From the NCBI GenBank assembly GCA_031216915.1, contig CM062296.1, positions 59,881,084 through 59,945,083 on the forward strand: DNA of 64,000 nucleotides. The letters run 5' to 3'. Below, piece after piece: positions 22,546-34,327 of the stretch. Both the position numbers and the translations under genes were made by a program. The notes below the pieces were generated by a model, which was not told where the DNA came from, made no database searches, and saw only the letters and a list, made by a program, of their open reading frames with translations. The DNA comes from Pictodentalium vernedei (Eukaryota > Mollusca > Scaphopoda > Dentaliida > Dentaliidae). How positions within the stretch are numbered: position 1 is the stretch's first letter; every line of letters starts with the position of its first letter.

Positions 22546-23468
22546 ACACACAGCAGATACCACAAGGACACGCAACCAAAGAGGTGCTACTTTTATCTTT
22601 TCAGTTTACATATTCTAATGAAAACTAATTCTACCTTCTTCTTTTAAGCAGGTACACAGAAGATGTTTTTTTTTTTTTTTTTTTTGACCAGCACCCCAAT
22701 AACTGCTACAGACAGTCTAACCGTTATGGAAATAGTCACCCCCACGGTTCCTGAACATCCTCTGCTCCATCCCTAAAAGTGGTCAACCACTTTAAGGGAG
22801 GCGAATGTTGGTCCTGCGTCCCGCCTCTGCCCCTTTTTGTAAGCGCAATGCACGTCTTTTGTCCCAACCCAGTAGGATTACAAGGCAGGCCTGCCCCCAA
22901 ACCAGGGAAGTTTGGGTCTTCTTTGGTGGTCCCCGAAAGGGGTCGTTGTTGTTTTCCTCCAAAGAGTCCAACTATAACAGAGACAGCCTGAGGCAGATTA
23001 TACTTGCCAGTGATGGCCATCACTCACTCATTATCATCCTCGAAGCGGCAGACTATACTTGCCCAAAAATCCAGAACGACTGCACCCTCGGGGAGAGGTA
23101 GTACCTTTGTGAGAGGACCCATCCTCCCACACTGGTCCTCACACGAGGGTTCAACCGACATCTGCCAATGATACCACCCATCCACAACTGGACACTACTG
23201 GAGACACCTGCCGAGTACCGGTTCCTTTTCCTCCTTCAACACGCCTTGACATGTGAGAGCCATTCTATACAGTCACAGAGGGTCAAAAGGGGCTTGTCCC
23301 CCATACCGTCCCTGTGCGCCTTCGGCGCGCGAAATCATCATTTCCTTGACAGAGCTCAGAGAGCTCTGTCAAACAAAATATAATTGGTTAAATTCATACT
23401 TAAACAAGAGAAAAACAGAGTGATTAGAGAAAATTTGGTTGCTTTACCAGAGTGTTAGGGGTTAAACT

Positions 23469-23720
23469 TTAACTGGTAGAGTGCTGGAAGCCCATATTTG
23501 GGCTTTAATCTGAAGTGCAGGTAACCCATCTTAAAAAGACTTCATATTTAGTGGATGCACTTCATATTATCCTTGAAGTGAAATTATTCAGTCTTTAAGG
23601 ATTTGCCTTGTTACAATTTATGGGAGAGTGCCTATGGGCAGTCTCCCATAAATTATAACAAGGCAAAGATATGTCAACAAATTTTGATGACCAAAAATAA
23701 TTTAGCACTCTAACAGTTAA
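23469..23720. mobile_element. TTAA-type MITE (TTAACTGGTAGAGTGCT family)
   Basis: It starts TTAACTGGTAGAGTGCTGG and ends with the inverse, AGCACTCTAACAGTTAA. The central hairpin is TTGTTACAATTTATGGGAGA with its mirror TCTCCCATAAATTATAACAA. It directly abuts the preceding TTAA MITE. A decayed copy lies at about 29660-29850. Confidence 0.75.
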
Positions 23721-24936
23721 ACCCTTTTATTTAATGAAAATGCCACTATGACATAAATGCTTCTGTATTCAACTGGTGATGTATAAGCCAGACCTTTTTT
23801 CCCAGCACCATTATATACTAGTTCCTTTTCCCTCGAGTCATTAATTACGCTTCAAAAAGTTTCCAAATTTCATTATACAACTATCAATCGTCAGTTGCGT
23901 AGGTGAAATGAAAACGTCCAAAGCAAAATAAAGTCGGTTCACAAAAAAAAAATTAGTTAACCAAACATGAGATAATATTTAAAAAACGATAATTTCCAAC
24001 CTCAACATTAACCCAGTCCCATGGCTATCTCGACTGTGGATCCCGTTATATCTAAATTGGTCAAATTTATTTTGGTAAATCTTCGGATATCCCTATGCTT
24101 CGAACTTCTTTTAAAAATGTTTCTCCCAGCTGTTTTGCAAATCTGCCCCAATTTGTACTTATATTTTTACTAACAGTAATAGCCACCAAATGTTAAGATA
24201 TGAATGGACACCATCTGAAGGGAAACAGTGATACAAATTTCAACAAACACACTCAATAGAAAAGATAACAAATGTAATTTAGCCTGGTGCCCAAAAGGTT
24301 GTTTTGATTTTTTATTGATCCATTTGATCAGTGTAGCTTCAAACAAAACAAATGGGCTCTTCACCTTTGGGTTTAAATATCAGAATTAAAATTTGTTTAA
24401 TTTTTATTTAATTGAATTTTAATGCATGGGATGTGTAATAAACACAGAACATGATGTGCGTTTGAATTGGTGGGTATTTTACTTAACTCGTTGGAATGGC
24501 GTAGTCATATTTTGCAGGAGCCTACGCCTCTTGTGAAATATAACTACACCATTCCAACGAGTTCTGTACAGCTCTCGCGAAATATAACTACACCATTCCA
24601 ACTTGTTATGTACGGCTCTCATGAAATATGACTATGTCATTCCAATGGGTTAATTATGTAGAACACCCACTGATTGAAACACACATCACATTCTGTCTAT
24701 TTACATGCCAGCGTGATTTCATACATGTCATCAAGTTAAAAAAATAATCTCCGTTCAAATGAACCAACACTTTCAGGCATGTACCAGGGATTTTGTAGGA
24801 GATGTGCATTTAGTGACAATCAACAATCACCAGCTCCAAAATTTTTTTGGAAAAATGATGGACATTCAAATGGAGCTCTGCGCATGCATCTGACAAAATA
24901 TTATGTGGAATTTACTATCACTTTTGCACTATTGTA
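23721..24936. other. Intronic non-coding DNA with palindromic fragments
   Basis: No exon was seen. At about 24483-24650, TCGTTGGAATGGCGTAGTCA recurs inverted and then direct (ATTCCAACGAGTT), suggesting a decayed TTAA-like MITE. The rest is unassigned. Confidence 0.45.
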
Positions 24937-25250
24937 CAGTTAAAACTAGAAATCCTGTCCTGAAATGCGCACAAATAGCACGTTGATCTGCACGTTAATC
25001 TACACGTTATGACCATTGTAAGGCTATCAAATTATGTACATATCGCCTGTGCACAAGCAATGTTTCAGCCAATGGACCTCCGGGTAACCCGGAGGTCCAT
25101 TGGCCGAAACATTGTCTGTGTTTGCTATGAGTAACCAGGAGAACCTGCCATGCTTTGGATGCCATTTGACATGGCAATTGCGCGCAATTGCTAAGCGCAA
25201 TTAAGCCTAGATAAGTGCGCATATCGTGACAGGACTTCTAGTTTTAACTG
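24937..25250. mobile_element. TA-flanked MITE, CAGTTAAAACTAGAAGTCC family (copy 1)
   Basis: Terminal inverted repeats of about 30 bp begin CAGTTAAAACTAGAAATCC and are bordered by TA. The centre is GCAATGTTTCAGCCAATGG and mirror around ACCTCCGGGTAACCCGGAGG. Length 314 bp, as in the other copies. Confidence 0.9.
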
Positions 25251-25735
25251 TATGTGAATACAGTTGAGATTAGAAGTCCTATAATAATTAGAACAGAAAA
25301 TGGTCAGGAGTTAATGCACACCATATATAATTACTGTAAAAGAATGAAAAATTATGAAATACACAAGGGCGATGTGCAATGCAAAATATAATGTGCTATT
25401 TGCAAGGTCGATGGTGAAATCACGAATTGAAATTATCAAACAGCAAGAAAATATTGAGACTACAGTATATGGAGGGTGCATTACTACTAAATAACTATGG
25501 AATAGATTTTTCACTTAGTACATATTTACAATTTCTGAGGACAAAACACAAGAAGGACTTGTAAACTTCAATCACGTGGACCACTAAGGCTCGAAATAAT
25601 TTTTTTTTCTTGTCCAGGTCAAAATGTCTTGCCCCAAGTAGTAGCTGCAGGTCATTTTAATTTGGTGCAGGTCATTTAGTAACAGTAATGCAACAGTAAA
25701 TACAGGAGGAACTGTGGAACTAATACATGCCATTA
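25251..25735. other. Intronic non-coding stretch
   Basis: No recognisable gene or repeat. Confidence 0.5.
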
Positions 25736-26049
25736 CAGTTAAAACTAGAAGTCCTGTCATGAAATGCGCACAAATAGCACGTCAATCTGCGCATTAATCT
25801 ACGCATTATGACCATAGTAAGGCTATCAAATTCTGTACATATGACCTGTGCACAAGCAATGTTTCAGCCAATGGAACTCCGGGTAACCCGGAGGTCCATT
25901 GGCAGAAACATTGCCAGTGTTTGCTATGAGTAATCAGGAGAACCTGCCATGCTTTGGATGCCATTCGATATGGAAATTGCGTGCAAATCCTACGTGCAAT
26001 TAAGCCTAGATAAGCGCACAATTCATGACAGGACTTCTAGTTTTAACAG
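25736..26049. mobile_element. TA-flanked MITE, CAGTTAAAACTAGAAGTCC family (copy 2)
   Basis: Same termini, TA flanks, central palindrome and length (314 bp) as the copy at 24937; the last terminal bases read AACAG instead of AACTG. Confidence 0.9.
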
Positions 26050-27389
26050 TATGACCATATATTGAAAACTTTCAACTTACACTTTTTGATCTAATGTTAT
26101 ATTTTAGTAACGTGTTTCTATCAGGGGGGAAAACCCATGATTAGCCATGTCCACTTTTTTTGCTGTTTTTGAATGTATCAGAATTATTTTTAATTTTTTT
26201 TTTTTGGCAAACTGAGGTTTGGCCATTTTGTTATTAATTTGCACTGGAATTTAATTTTATACCAGATTATCAGTATTTTTTAACCTCAGATTTTAAAAAA
26301 TTGAGCTTCAAGCCTTGTGGACCACCATGTTGGAGCCTGGTTTTACACTGGATTTCATTGCATTATTGACACATTGTGCCACCCACCAAAATATGTTGCT
26401 CAGAGGTGTTGACAACCCGTCCCGCATTGAGTACCACTATCCCAGAGTCACAGACCTTACAGAGTAAATAAGATGTTGCTCAAATGCCAAAAAGGTAATA
26501 AGCTATACTGATGTAAGTAAACAGAAGCATGCAACATCACAGATGAAAGTGTTCTGAATTATTTGGAATATTAAAATATGCTGGAAATGCTATTCTTAGA
26601 CAACAGAAATATAGGATAAAACCTTTTTCCCCGGAGCTTCTGGTTTTCATCAGAGACAAGAATTACAGGTTTCTGAAGGTCATTGTATAATGTATGTACA
26701 ATTGTTACTGGTGTAGTTGAGTGTGACATATTCATCGTTGATTAAGTCCAAGGGGCCAAACACTCAGCAAGAGGTTGAATATCCTGTGGAACTTGAAATG
26801 ACAACAGGCAGATGGAATGAAATTCAATATACTCGGAAAAAAAACTTGTTTCAAACTGGACTGACTCTGTTTGGTTGTGCAGCTATTGTTTGAAATAAAA
26901 ATGCGGAATGACTAAAACAAAATGATAATTCAACACCTTATGGAGTCGATCTGCTTGTAAATTAAAGCCTGCTCTACTTCTGTTCATATAATAATAAGGG
27001 GTATTCTTTAGGAAAACCATTACTTTTGAGTCACTCTGTCGTCAGCATGAACTGCTCTGCGACAATGTGCATATTCCTGTCAAAATGACCAACACGTGTC
27101 GCATTTTGGAGTTTAGTAAACTTTCATGAGTGTGTTACTTAATCATCAAAGCAGAACTCTTATACACTGACAAATTGCTCAAACCATTGACGATCGACAT
27201 TCAACAATTTTATCAAATGGGGCTTTCATCTTATTTGCTCATCACTATTCACAGGAGAAGGGTATAACTGTGTTTGAATACAATCTGTAAACATTCATGG
27301 TTATGGCTGAAGTATGTTTGAAAATATTCAAATTTATGATTTGGAATCAAATCGAATACTGACTTCAAATCGAATTTCAAATCAAATTT
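26050..27389. other. Intronic non-coding stretch
   Basis: I see no exon or recognisable element. AT-rich near-repeats of AATCAAATCGAATxx occur at 27300-27390. Confidence 0.5.
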
Positions 27390-28630
27390 TGAATTTTCAC
27401 AGGAGCCCATAATGGAGGAGTTGCACACACAAGTTCGGATGGATGGATGTACAGGGCATCAAAAATATAGCCCCTACTTCACAGAAGTGGGGGTATAAAA
27501 ATCTGACACCTTTATGCACATCTGGACACCCTACCGGAACATATAAACACACTATCAATGTTTTGAAATAAAGCCCCCCCCAGGAGCCTTTCGCTGGAAG
27601 CCGATTCTCTAATGACAAACACTGCGTTACCAGTGCCACTTAGGGCTGAAAAAAAATCCAAAGCGTTTATGCACATCTAGACACACTACCAGAACATATG
27701 AACACACTTTAAACATTTCAAATTAAAACCCCTAAGAGCCTTTCACCTAAAACCGATTCTCTTAACCACAAATTAGGGGCCAAATAGAAAATTCTAAACA
27801 TTTATGCAAATCTAGAGACCCTACATGAATATATGAACACATTTTAACGTTTCAAATTAAAATCCCCAGGAGGCTTTCGCCGGAAACCAATTCTCTTAAC
27901 GACAAAAGTGGTACTACAGGTGCCACATGGGACCAAATCGAAAATTTGAAACTTTTATTCATGCACATCTACAGACCCGACCTGAACATATGATTACACT
28001 TTCAGCATTTCAAATTAAAACTCCTTTGAGACTTTCACCAGAAATCGATTCTCTAATTACAAAAGTGGCCCTGTGGGTGCCACATGAGGCCAAAAAAAAA
28101 AAATCTGAAACCTTTATGCACATCTAGACACCATGCCGGAACATATGAACACATTTTCAATGTTTCGTATTAAAACTCCCATAAGTCTTTCATGGGAAAA
28201 CAATTCTCTGGTGACAAAAGTGGTGCTACAGATGCCATGCGGGGCCGAATCAAAAATCTGAAACCTTTATGCACATCTAGACACCCTACCCAAACATATG
28301 AACACACTTTCAATGTTTTGAATTAAGCCCACTAGAAGCCTTTCTCCGGAAACCGATTCTCTGGTGACAAAGATGGCACTACAGGTGCGACATGGCGCCG
28401 AATCAAACATCCGAAACCTTTATGCACATCTAAACACCCTATACATATAAACACACTTTGATCATTTCAAATTGAAACTCCTAGGAGCCTTTCGCTGGAA
28501 ACAATTCGGTAACGACAAAAGAGGCACTGTGGGTGCCACATAGGATCCAATTAAAAATTTGAAATCGTTATGCACATCTAGAGACCCTACCTGAACATAT
28601 GAACACACTTTAAACAATGAAAATTGTGAG
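27390..28630. repeat. Tandem array of ~153-bp units, about eight copies
   Basis: Each unit contains CCTTTATGCACATCTAGACA, then ACATATGAACACACTTT, then AGGAGCCTTTCGCCGGAAAC, and ends with GTGCCACATGGGGCC. Starts of the CTTTATGCACATCT motif fall near 27507, 27663, 27798, 27950, 28109, 28264, 28417 and 28566. No clear terminal motifs of a mobile element could be assigned. Units are 75-85% alike by eye. Confidence 0.8.
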
Positions 28631-28699
28631 GTGAGGTAGGGTAGGCACAAATAAAAAATTGGATGACATATCACAATCAGATAGGGAAAATCGCATTTA

Positions 28700-29410
28700 A
28701 AATGGTGCAGTCCCTAAGATCGCAAGACAAACATGGCATCGGTCAATTATTCTGCGGCGACATCAAAGTAATAATAAAGAATGAATATTGTGCTTTATGA
28801 TTACTTTGATGTTGCCACAGTCCACAGAATAATTTCTTTGAAGTAGCCGATTATGGTTCTTTCATTGTCTTTGATACATTTGAAAAGTCAAAATGGTTGG
28901 CTTTATGGAGGTTGTGGTGCAGACCAGGACCAGAAAATAAGCAGTCTGACATTTACAGAATGAGGTCCCCAGAGGGTGAATTTGATCATGCTATCCCATA
29001 CAGTGGGCCAATTTATCCTCTGGGTACCTTCTTCTGTTTAGTTTTGAGACCCTAATTCAGATTGAGGTTCACAGAGGGTAAATTTAGTGATGCTACCCTG
29101 CTGTGCAGGGTAGCATCACTAAATTCACCCTCTGGGGACCTCATTTTCCAGATGTCAGTCTGCTTATTTTCTGGCTTGGTGCAGACAGAACATGCACCTG
29201 TAGAGTGTTTTGATAAGTTAATTCACAAATAAGTTAAATGTATTTTGTTCAAGTGTTCCATACACAATTATCAGCCTGTTTACCCTTGTTCAATGAGGAA
29301 TTTCCTCATAAAATAATTTTGTCCCGGTACCGACGGGACAAAAGGTTCTGTACCAGTACTGGTTGGTGCAGTACAAATACAGGTTAACAGTACAAATACG
29401 GGTTCACATG
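28700..29410 (-). mobile_element. Partial reverse copy of the element at 10480-11310, with a nested MITE
   Basis: It contains ATTATTCTGCGGCGACATCA, CTTTATGATTACTTTGATGT, TTGTCTTTGATACATTTGAA and GTCCCGGTACCGACGGGACA, matching 10485-10900 in reverse. A double-hairpin MITE is inserted at 28925-29176. One end (matching 11148-11310) is missing. Confidence 0.7.
28925..29176. mobile_element. Double-hairpin MITE with 10-bp TSD (copy M3)
   Basis: It is flanked by identical TGGTGCAGAC at 28915-28924 and 29177-29186. Ends are CAGGACCAGAAAATAAGCAG and GCTTATTTTCTGGCT. The interior has AGAGGGTGAATTTGATCATG and GGGTAGCATCACTAAATTC. Confidence 0.85.
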
Positions 29411-30633
29411 CCTGCATTAACAAAGTCATTTTGACCATGATATCTGACTTCTACACAACAGAATATGACTCCAAATGATACAGTGAGAAACGGAACAAAT
29501 TTATTAACCCTTTTCACATGGTCCTTGTCTGATAATAATAAGAGGAAATTTTTTTCCCCAAACCACCTCACAATAAACACAAAATATGTATGGGGTGTTA
29601 ACCGTAATTGTGGACTCATGTCTTTCTCATTGAGTGTAACAATACCACCGGCCACCCTAACTAAATCATTAATTGGTTGAGTGCTGGAAACCACTATCAT
29701 GACTCTATTGAAAAGTGCTGAAAGCTTCTTTAGTGGCCTCACACTGTAGGCATTAGTCTATTGTTTACAAGGCTGTAGCAAGAAAAAAGTTTATATATTG
29801 TTGTTTTGTTACAATTTATTGGAGAGTGCCAGTAGGCAAAACAATTACAGTCATTCAGGATATAACGGGTCATCTTTCATATTTTCATTTATTTCTCTCA
29901 AATAAAAGAAGTTATCCAAATTTTGTTTTTTGTTATTGACAGGCAGGTATCTGACACTCATAATAATGCAGCGGAAATCCTCAGATAAAGCTTCTGTTTA
30001 TTTGATACAATTAGATCGTTTGACTGTCGCAATTTGGTCAGTAACTGGTCGCTTATGTCTATAAAGATTCACCCTCTTTGGCACCCACTGGCGATCTATT
30101 TTCCCACTTTGTATGTATTTATTGGACACAAAAAGTCTTTTGTGTCTTCTCTGAATTAGTTTCACCACACTAGTCATAACTTTTACAGTAGAAGAAGTGA
30201 AAACGAAGTGGATCAAATACAGTAGTTTTGCTTTAATTTTCTAAAAATAGATCAACTTGAGCAGTGTTTCAATAGGTTTTACTACACATGTTTGACAGTG
30301 ACCCGGTATTGACAACTTGACTCGCTGTTGAAACGGAATAAATATATCATGTTTCCCAATATTTATCCCAATTATGTTATCGTGAATTTGAAGCGTAGAC
30401 AGACCTTTCAAATAATAATACTTACATTCACACTTTTTATATTTTTCTTCCCGTAGTTGAGATGAAAACTTTTTTGCGGTTTGGCGAGTCAAAATTTTCT
30501 TCTGGCACACATTCAGTCTTTTTTAAAAAACATCGCTTTTGTCAACAAAAAACAACAATGAACTCGCGAAACTTTCAAAGATGACAAGCAACATATTACT
30601 TCACAAACCCAGAGTAAAATTTTAGTTTGAAAT
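29411..30633. other. Unassigned intronic stretch with minus-strand open frames
   Basis: Two adjacent minus-strand open frames (30510-30241, 89 codons; 30216-29998, 72 codons) look more protein-like than the surroundings, for example PGHCQTCVVKPIETLLKL and RQWVPKRVNLYRHKRP. I do not recognise them, and the flanking exons B and C join without them. They could be a decayed gene piece, part of an unknown element, or chance. The stretch 29660-29850 resembles the TTAA MITE at 23469. Confidence 0.3.
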
Positions 30634-31175
30634 CAGGGCTTATATTTCGACGAGAATCCGAGAATCGATTCGAACAAAAATTCGCGCAATAAAACCGACG
30701 AGAATCCATGTAGATTCTCACTGCACCTCTGCTAGGATTCGCGTGAAAAGAATTGAGTCAATGTAACCCTTTATCTAACATAACGGCAACAAATTAACCA
30801 TCAGAAGGCTAACATGACCTGAAATATCCTGATACTTTGTCAATAAAATTGCACAAATATGGCTGTCATTGGAACCGGCTCATTGAGCCGGTTCCAACGA
30901 CACCCATATTTGTAAGATTTTATTGGTAAATATTGTTCATTTAATTATTTTATCATTTATTTATTATTTATTGTTTAAAAATTATCAAATTTAGTTTTAA
31001 AAATTAAAAAGGTGTGTTGGGTAAAAGGTTAACATGTGTTATCAGTATACAACAGTGGTTGAACCATGGATGCGTCATGGGATCCTGGGACACTCATAGT
31101 AGGTATGGATTCTCGCAAACATTTTCACGAGAATCCAAATGGATTCTCACAAATTTTGACAAAATATAAGCCCTG
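30634..31175. mobile_element. hAT-like element, CAGGGCTTATATTT termini, with a nested TTAA MITE
   Basis: The termini are CAGGGCTTATATTTCG and inverted CAGGGCTTATATTTTG. Subterminal repeats CGAGAATCC and GGATTCTCAC recur. An 8-bp target duplication is not clear. A TTAA-type MITE occupies 30763-31032. Confidence 0.65.
30763..31032. mobile_element. piggyBac-like TTAA MITE, divergent core
   Basis: Ends are GTAACCCTTTATCTAACATA and GTTGGGTAAAAGGTTAA. The central hairpin is CATTGGAACCGGCTCATTG and mirror, different from the usual CTCGTTGGAACGAG core. Confidence 0.7.
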
Positions 31176-31407
31176 GAAATGCTCTTCAAAGTGGAGTTTT
31201 TTTAAGGCTCAACATCGCCTGACCCGTTACTACCTGTGACCCGTTACTGCCTGAATGACTGTATTTATGAACAAATTCTTGCAAAACTAAACTCCCCATG
31301 CTGGTAGCACAATATCTTTGAAAGATAAAGACCCATGTTACAAATCACTTTCAATAATAATTCAGCACTTAAAAATACCATAATACTCACCAATAGCAAA
31401 CACAAAG

Positions 31408-32412
31408 TGTTGAAATGACTAGTCGACTACTTGTTGCTGGTTAAATTTTCAGCACTAGTCAAGAATAAAACCACCAGTTGACTAGATGTGAATAATCAAA
31501 TGAAAGTTTATATTCCATAAGTTAATATCAGGCCTTGTTGTTTGAAAATCACAAGTGTGTGGTATGTTGATTATCTTTTTTCTATTCACTTTTACGATAA
31601 ATGTCACAAACAGTTCGATGTTTACCAATTCTTTGCAATTGGAATTTCTGGAGGGAATAATTTACAAATCATGATAAGGGGGTGGTAAGAAATTATTATA
31701 TGCACCTTTGATCAACATCCCCTCGTTGTATGACAGTGACCATCGGAAAACAAATTTTAAATGTCAGATTTTAATTATGACATACATTTACAGTTTTAAG
31801 CAGTTTAATAAAATCAAAACGTGGTTTTCATATACAAAACACTTCAGAAAAGTATCATGGATAGTCAATTTATTCTGCAAGCAGCATTACTAACACAGGG
31901 GACTTTTTCAGCGTTATAATCAGCGACGAAAAATACCCTCATCAAAGAGAAAGTCAACACACCAGACAGACATGTGCTGTCTACTGCCCACACAGAAAAT
32001 ATCCTGTACTTGACTGTCGACACTTTGATATGTTTGATACAAAGTAACAAACATTTGTTATCGACCAGACTGATAAAACTGGTCAGATTCAGATACTGTT
32101 CATTCAACATTCCAACGCCCTAACCCTTTCACGTCAAAGAAGTGAAGTTGGACAAATGCACACCCAAATTATCATTTTTTGAGATGCTCGTAATAAACCC
32201 TTGGGGCCGTTACTCATTCCGCTTGGGCCATTAATAAGCAGTAATGCCCTCCAAACCCATGTACTTGTTATATTTTCCATTGATTATCCTGGCAAATTGA
32301 GCCATTTTAATGACTACAATGACCCAAATTATAATGAGGCGACTAGTCGACTAGTCAGTGACTAATAGCTGGCGACTAGTTGACTTGAGTATTTGCTAGT
32401 TGTTTCCACACT
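31408..32412. mobile_element. DNA element with GACTAGTCGAC subterminal repeats and exact 10-bp TSD
   Basis: AAACACAAAG occurs on both flanks (31398-31407 and 32413-32422). The ends are TGTTGAAATGACTAGTCGAC and, inverted, AGTGTGGAAACAACTAG with GACTAGTCGACTAGTC further in. No transposase reading frame. Superfamily is uncertain. Confidence 0.6.
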
Positions 32413-32522
32413 AAACACAAAGATTGTTGCGCAAAGTAAATGTTTGACAAAAATCCACAACTGCCTCTTGCAATATTCAGAATCCATAACAAGGAGGTTG
32501 ACAATTTATTTAACTACAACTA

Positions 32523-33244
32523 CAGTAAAACCTGTCTTGAGAGACCACCTGTCTTGAGAGACCACATCTGTCAGGCACCGATTGGTTTTAATCTATAATG
32601 GACCTGCTATGGAAAACCATCTGTCTTGAGAGACCACTGTGACCTGGTACCAACTTGTATTTTTATGCCATAATGGACCTGTCTTGAGAGACCGCCCCTT
32701 TGAAGACTGAAACCATGACAAAAACTTTTTACCTGTTCTGGAATTGGAAAAACCATTGTGGTTATACTAACATAATTAAAAATATTAAAAGCTCTTAACT
32801 GGGTTTCAATTGCTAACTCATTAAAGATTGAGATGTTCTTATAAGACCCCTGTGAAAAGATTAGGATTATTGCTGAATAAACAATTTCATACATACCTGA
32901 AATGTGACAGATAGGAATAAAAATAAATTTGTGTTGAAAATCTTTTTGTAACAAATTGAAATGGACTGTTATAAAAATTATAAAAATAAATTAGTGTTGA
33001 AAATCTTCAATGAAGATTTTCAACACCAATTCATTTTTATAACAGTCCATTTCAATTTGTTACAAAAACTTCATAAAAAAGAACTACAATGTAATTACAA
33101 AAATCCATTCTTCTCTGTTTCTAAATTTTGTGGTTGGTTATTTACTGACTTGAGAAAACATGAAACCTGTTATGAGAGACCACCTGTCTTGAGAGACCAC
33201 TTTTATGTGGCCCAGAGGGCGGTCTCTCAAGACAGGTTCTACTG
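32523..33244. mobile_element. pogo/Tigger-like MITE, CAGTAAAACCTGTCTTGAG family (copy 2)
   Basis: TA-flanked termini CAGTAAAACCTGTCTTGAG and inverted CAGTAGAACCTGTCTTGAG. The left 460 bp match 17780-18282 closely. This copy has an extra inverted repeat (GAAAATCTTCAATGAAGATT centre near 33005) that mirrors its own interior, so it is partly a fold-back version. Confidence 0.8.
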
Positions 33245-33353
33245 TACCATCCAAAGGGACATAATACATGATACTCGACTTGAGTATAATATATTTATTG
33301 ATAAGATATATCTCAAATGAAATATCAACACTTACTACAATTAATGGTCACAC

Positions 33354-34009
33354 ATACTGTATTTACTCTATATATTGGGCCACTCTATAATTTGGGACAC
33401 ACATTGTTTCCAGAAAAAATCTTTTTTTTATGCTCCAATGTTTGGGCACTCAGGAGACTTGTTTCCAGTTAGCCCAGTCACCTGAAAACGGTGCAAAATG
33501 CTCAATATTAAAGCTAAGTTTGTGTTTAATTTTCCTTTAAAAAATTGATAATATATACTGATTTGTGTTGTTTTTATTTAAATCTGTTCCTAAGTTTTAA
33601 TATTTACAGTCCGGACTGACATGAGGAAGACTATTTAATATTACATTGTGACAGTCTTCAATCCTTTACTGAACGCTAGTGGCAGATGACACTCATAAAA
33701 AGAATTCTTGTGTAACTAAAAATTTTCATTTTTTGTTTCCAAAACATAGCTTATGACCCCTCATTAGAATGAGCACAATGTGCTCGTTCCAATGAGGGGC
33801 ATAAGCTATGTTTTGGAAGCAAAAAATGAAAATCTAAAAAAAAATTGGATGGCGATTTTCGTATATAATGATGGAAAACGAATCACACACAACTTGATTC
33901 AGCATCAAAACAAGACCAGGTTGTGTTTTTTCCCTATTTTCTAAGATGTGGGACATCTGTGAAAATATTTATTTTTAGCTGTCCCAATACATAGAGTAAA
34001 TACGGTAAC
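33354..34009 (-). mobile_element. CCGTATTTACTCTATG-type DNA element with embedded MITE (copy 2)
   Basis: Left end CTGTATTTACTCTATATATT, right end CATAGAGTAAATACGGTA. In reverse it matches 18808-19474 throughout, including the embedded hairpin around GAGCACAATGTGCTC flanked by CATAGCTTATGACCCC and the stretch ACTGTCACAATGTAATATTA. Confidence 0.75.
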
Positions 34010-34327
34010 AAACATAGCCAAATATTATTGCATAAAAATCTTATGAGTATGCTGAAACAGGACTTAGTAAAACTCGAACTTGATATTCCCAACAACAGTC
34101 TGTTACTTTCAAACCAGTCATTGAGCAAACAATGACCAAACATACAGTTTCCATTCATCCAGGTTTGCTTGTGACAGTAAGTTTCAAAATTATATCTTGA
34201 TATTTGGACGTATGGATGAAGATAATCACTTTTGAAAATTCAGGGATGTTTGTTCGTATGGACAAAGATCATCACCATATCCCCTCATTTTTGAAAATTC
34301 AGGGAAAATCAGTCTACATGTATTTAC
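34010..34327. other. Intronic non-coding stretch
   Basis: No element recognised. It lies just downstream of exon B's donor on the minus strand. Confidence 0.5.

Larger units (their letters stand above)
20048..23345 (+). mobile_element. 5'-truncated LINE, Jockey/CR1-like
   Basis: The insert is bounded by TTGATAGAGCTC (20036-20047) and TTGACAGAGCTC (23346-23357), a 12-bp target duplication with one mismatch. It begins inside ORF2, lacking the endonuclease. Its GC content and C-rich codons differ sharply from the AT-rich surroundings. The 3' region (21959-23345) carries two sets of internal direct repeats. Confidence 0.85.
19943..23465. mobile_element. TTAA-type MITE (ACTCTGATGTC family) split by a LINE
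   Basis: The left part (19943-20047) begins TTAACACTCTGCACTCTGATG and ends in the palindrome centre TTTGATAGAGCTC. The right part (23346-23465) resumes with TTGACAGAGCTC and ends ACACTCTGG-type sequence before GTTAA (inverted TTAACCCCTAACACTCTGG). A LINE occupies the middle. Another copy starts at 63898. Confidence 0.75.

Noticed and set aside
22268..22647. Open frames in the LINE 3' region (116 and 71 codons)
   Set aside because: They overlap direct repeats in a non-coding tail and have low-complexity Thr/His-rich products.
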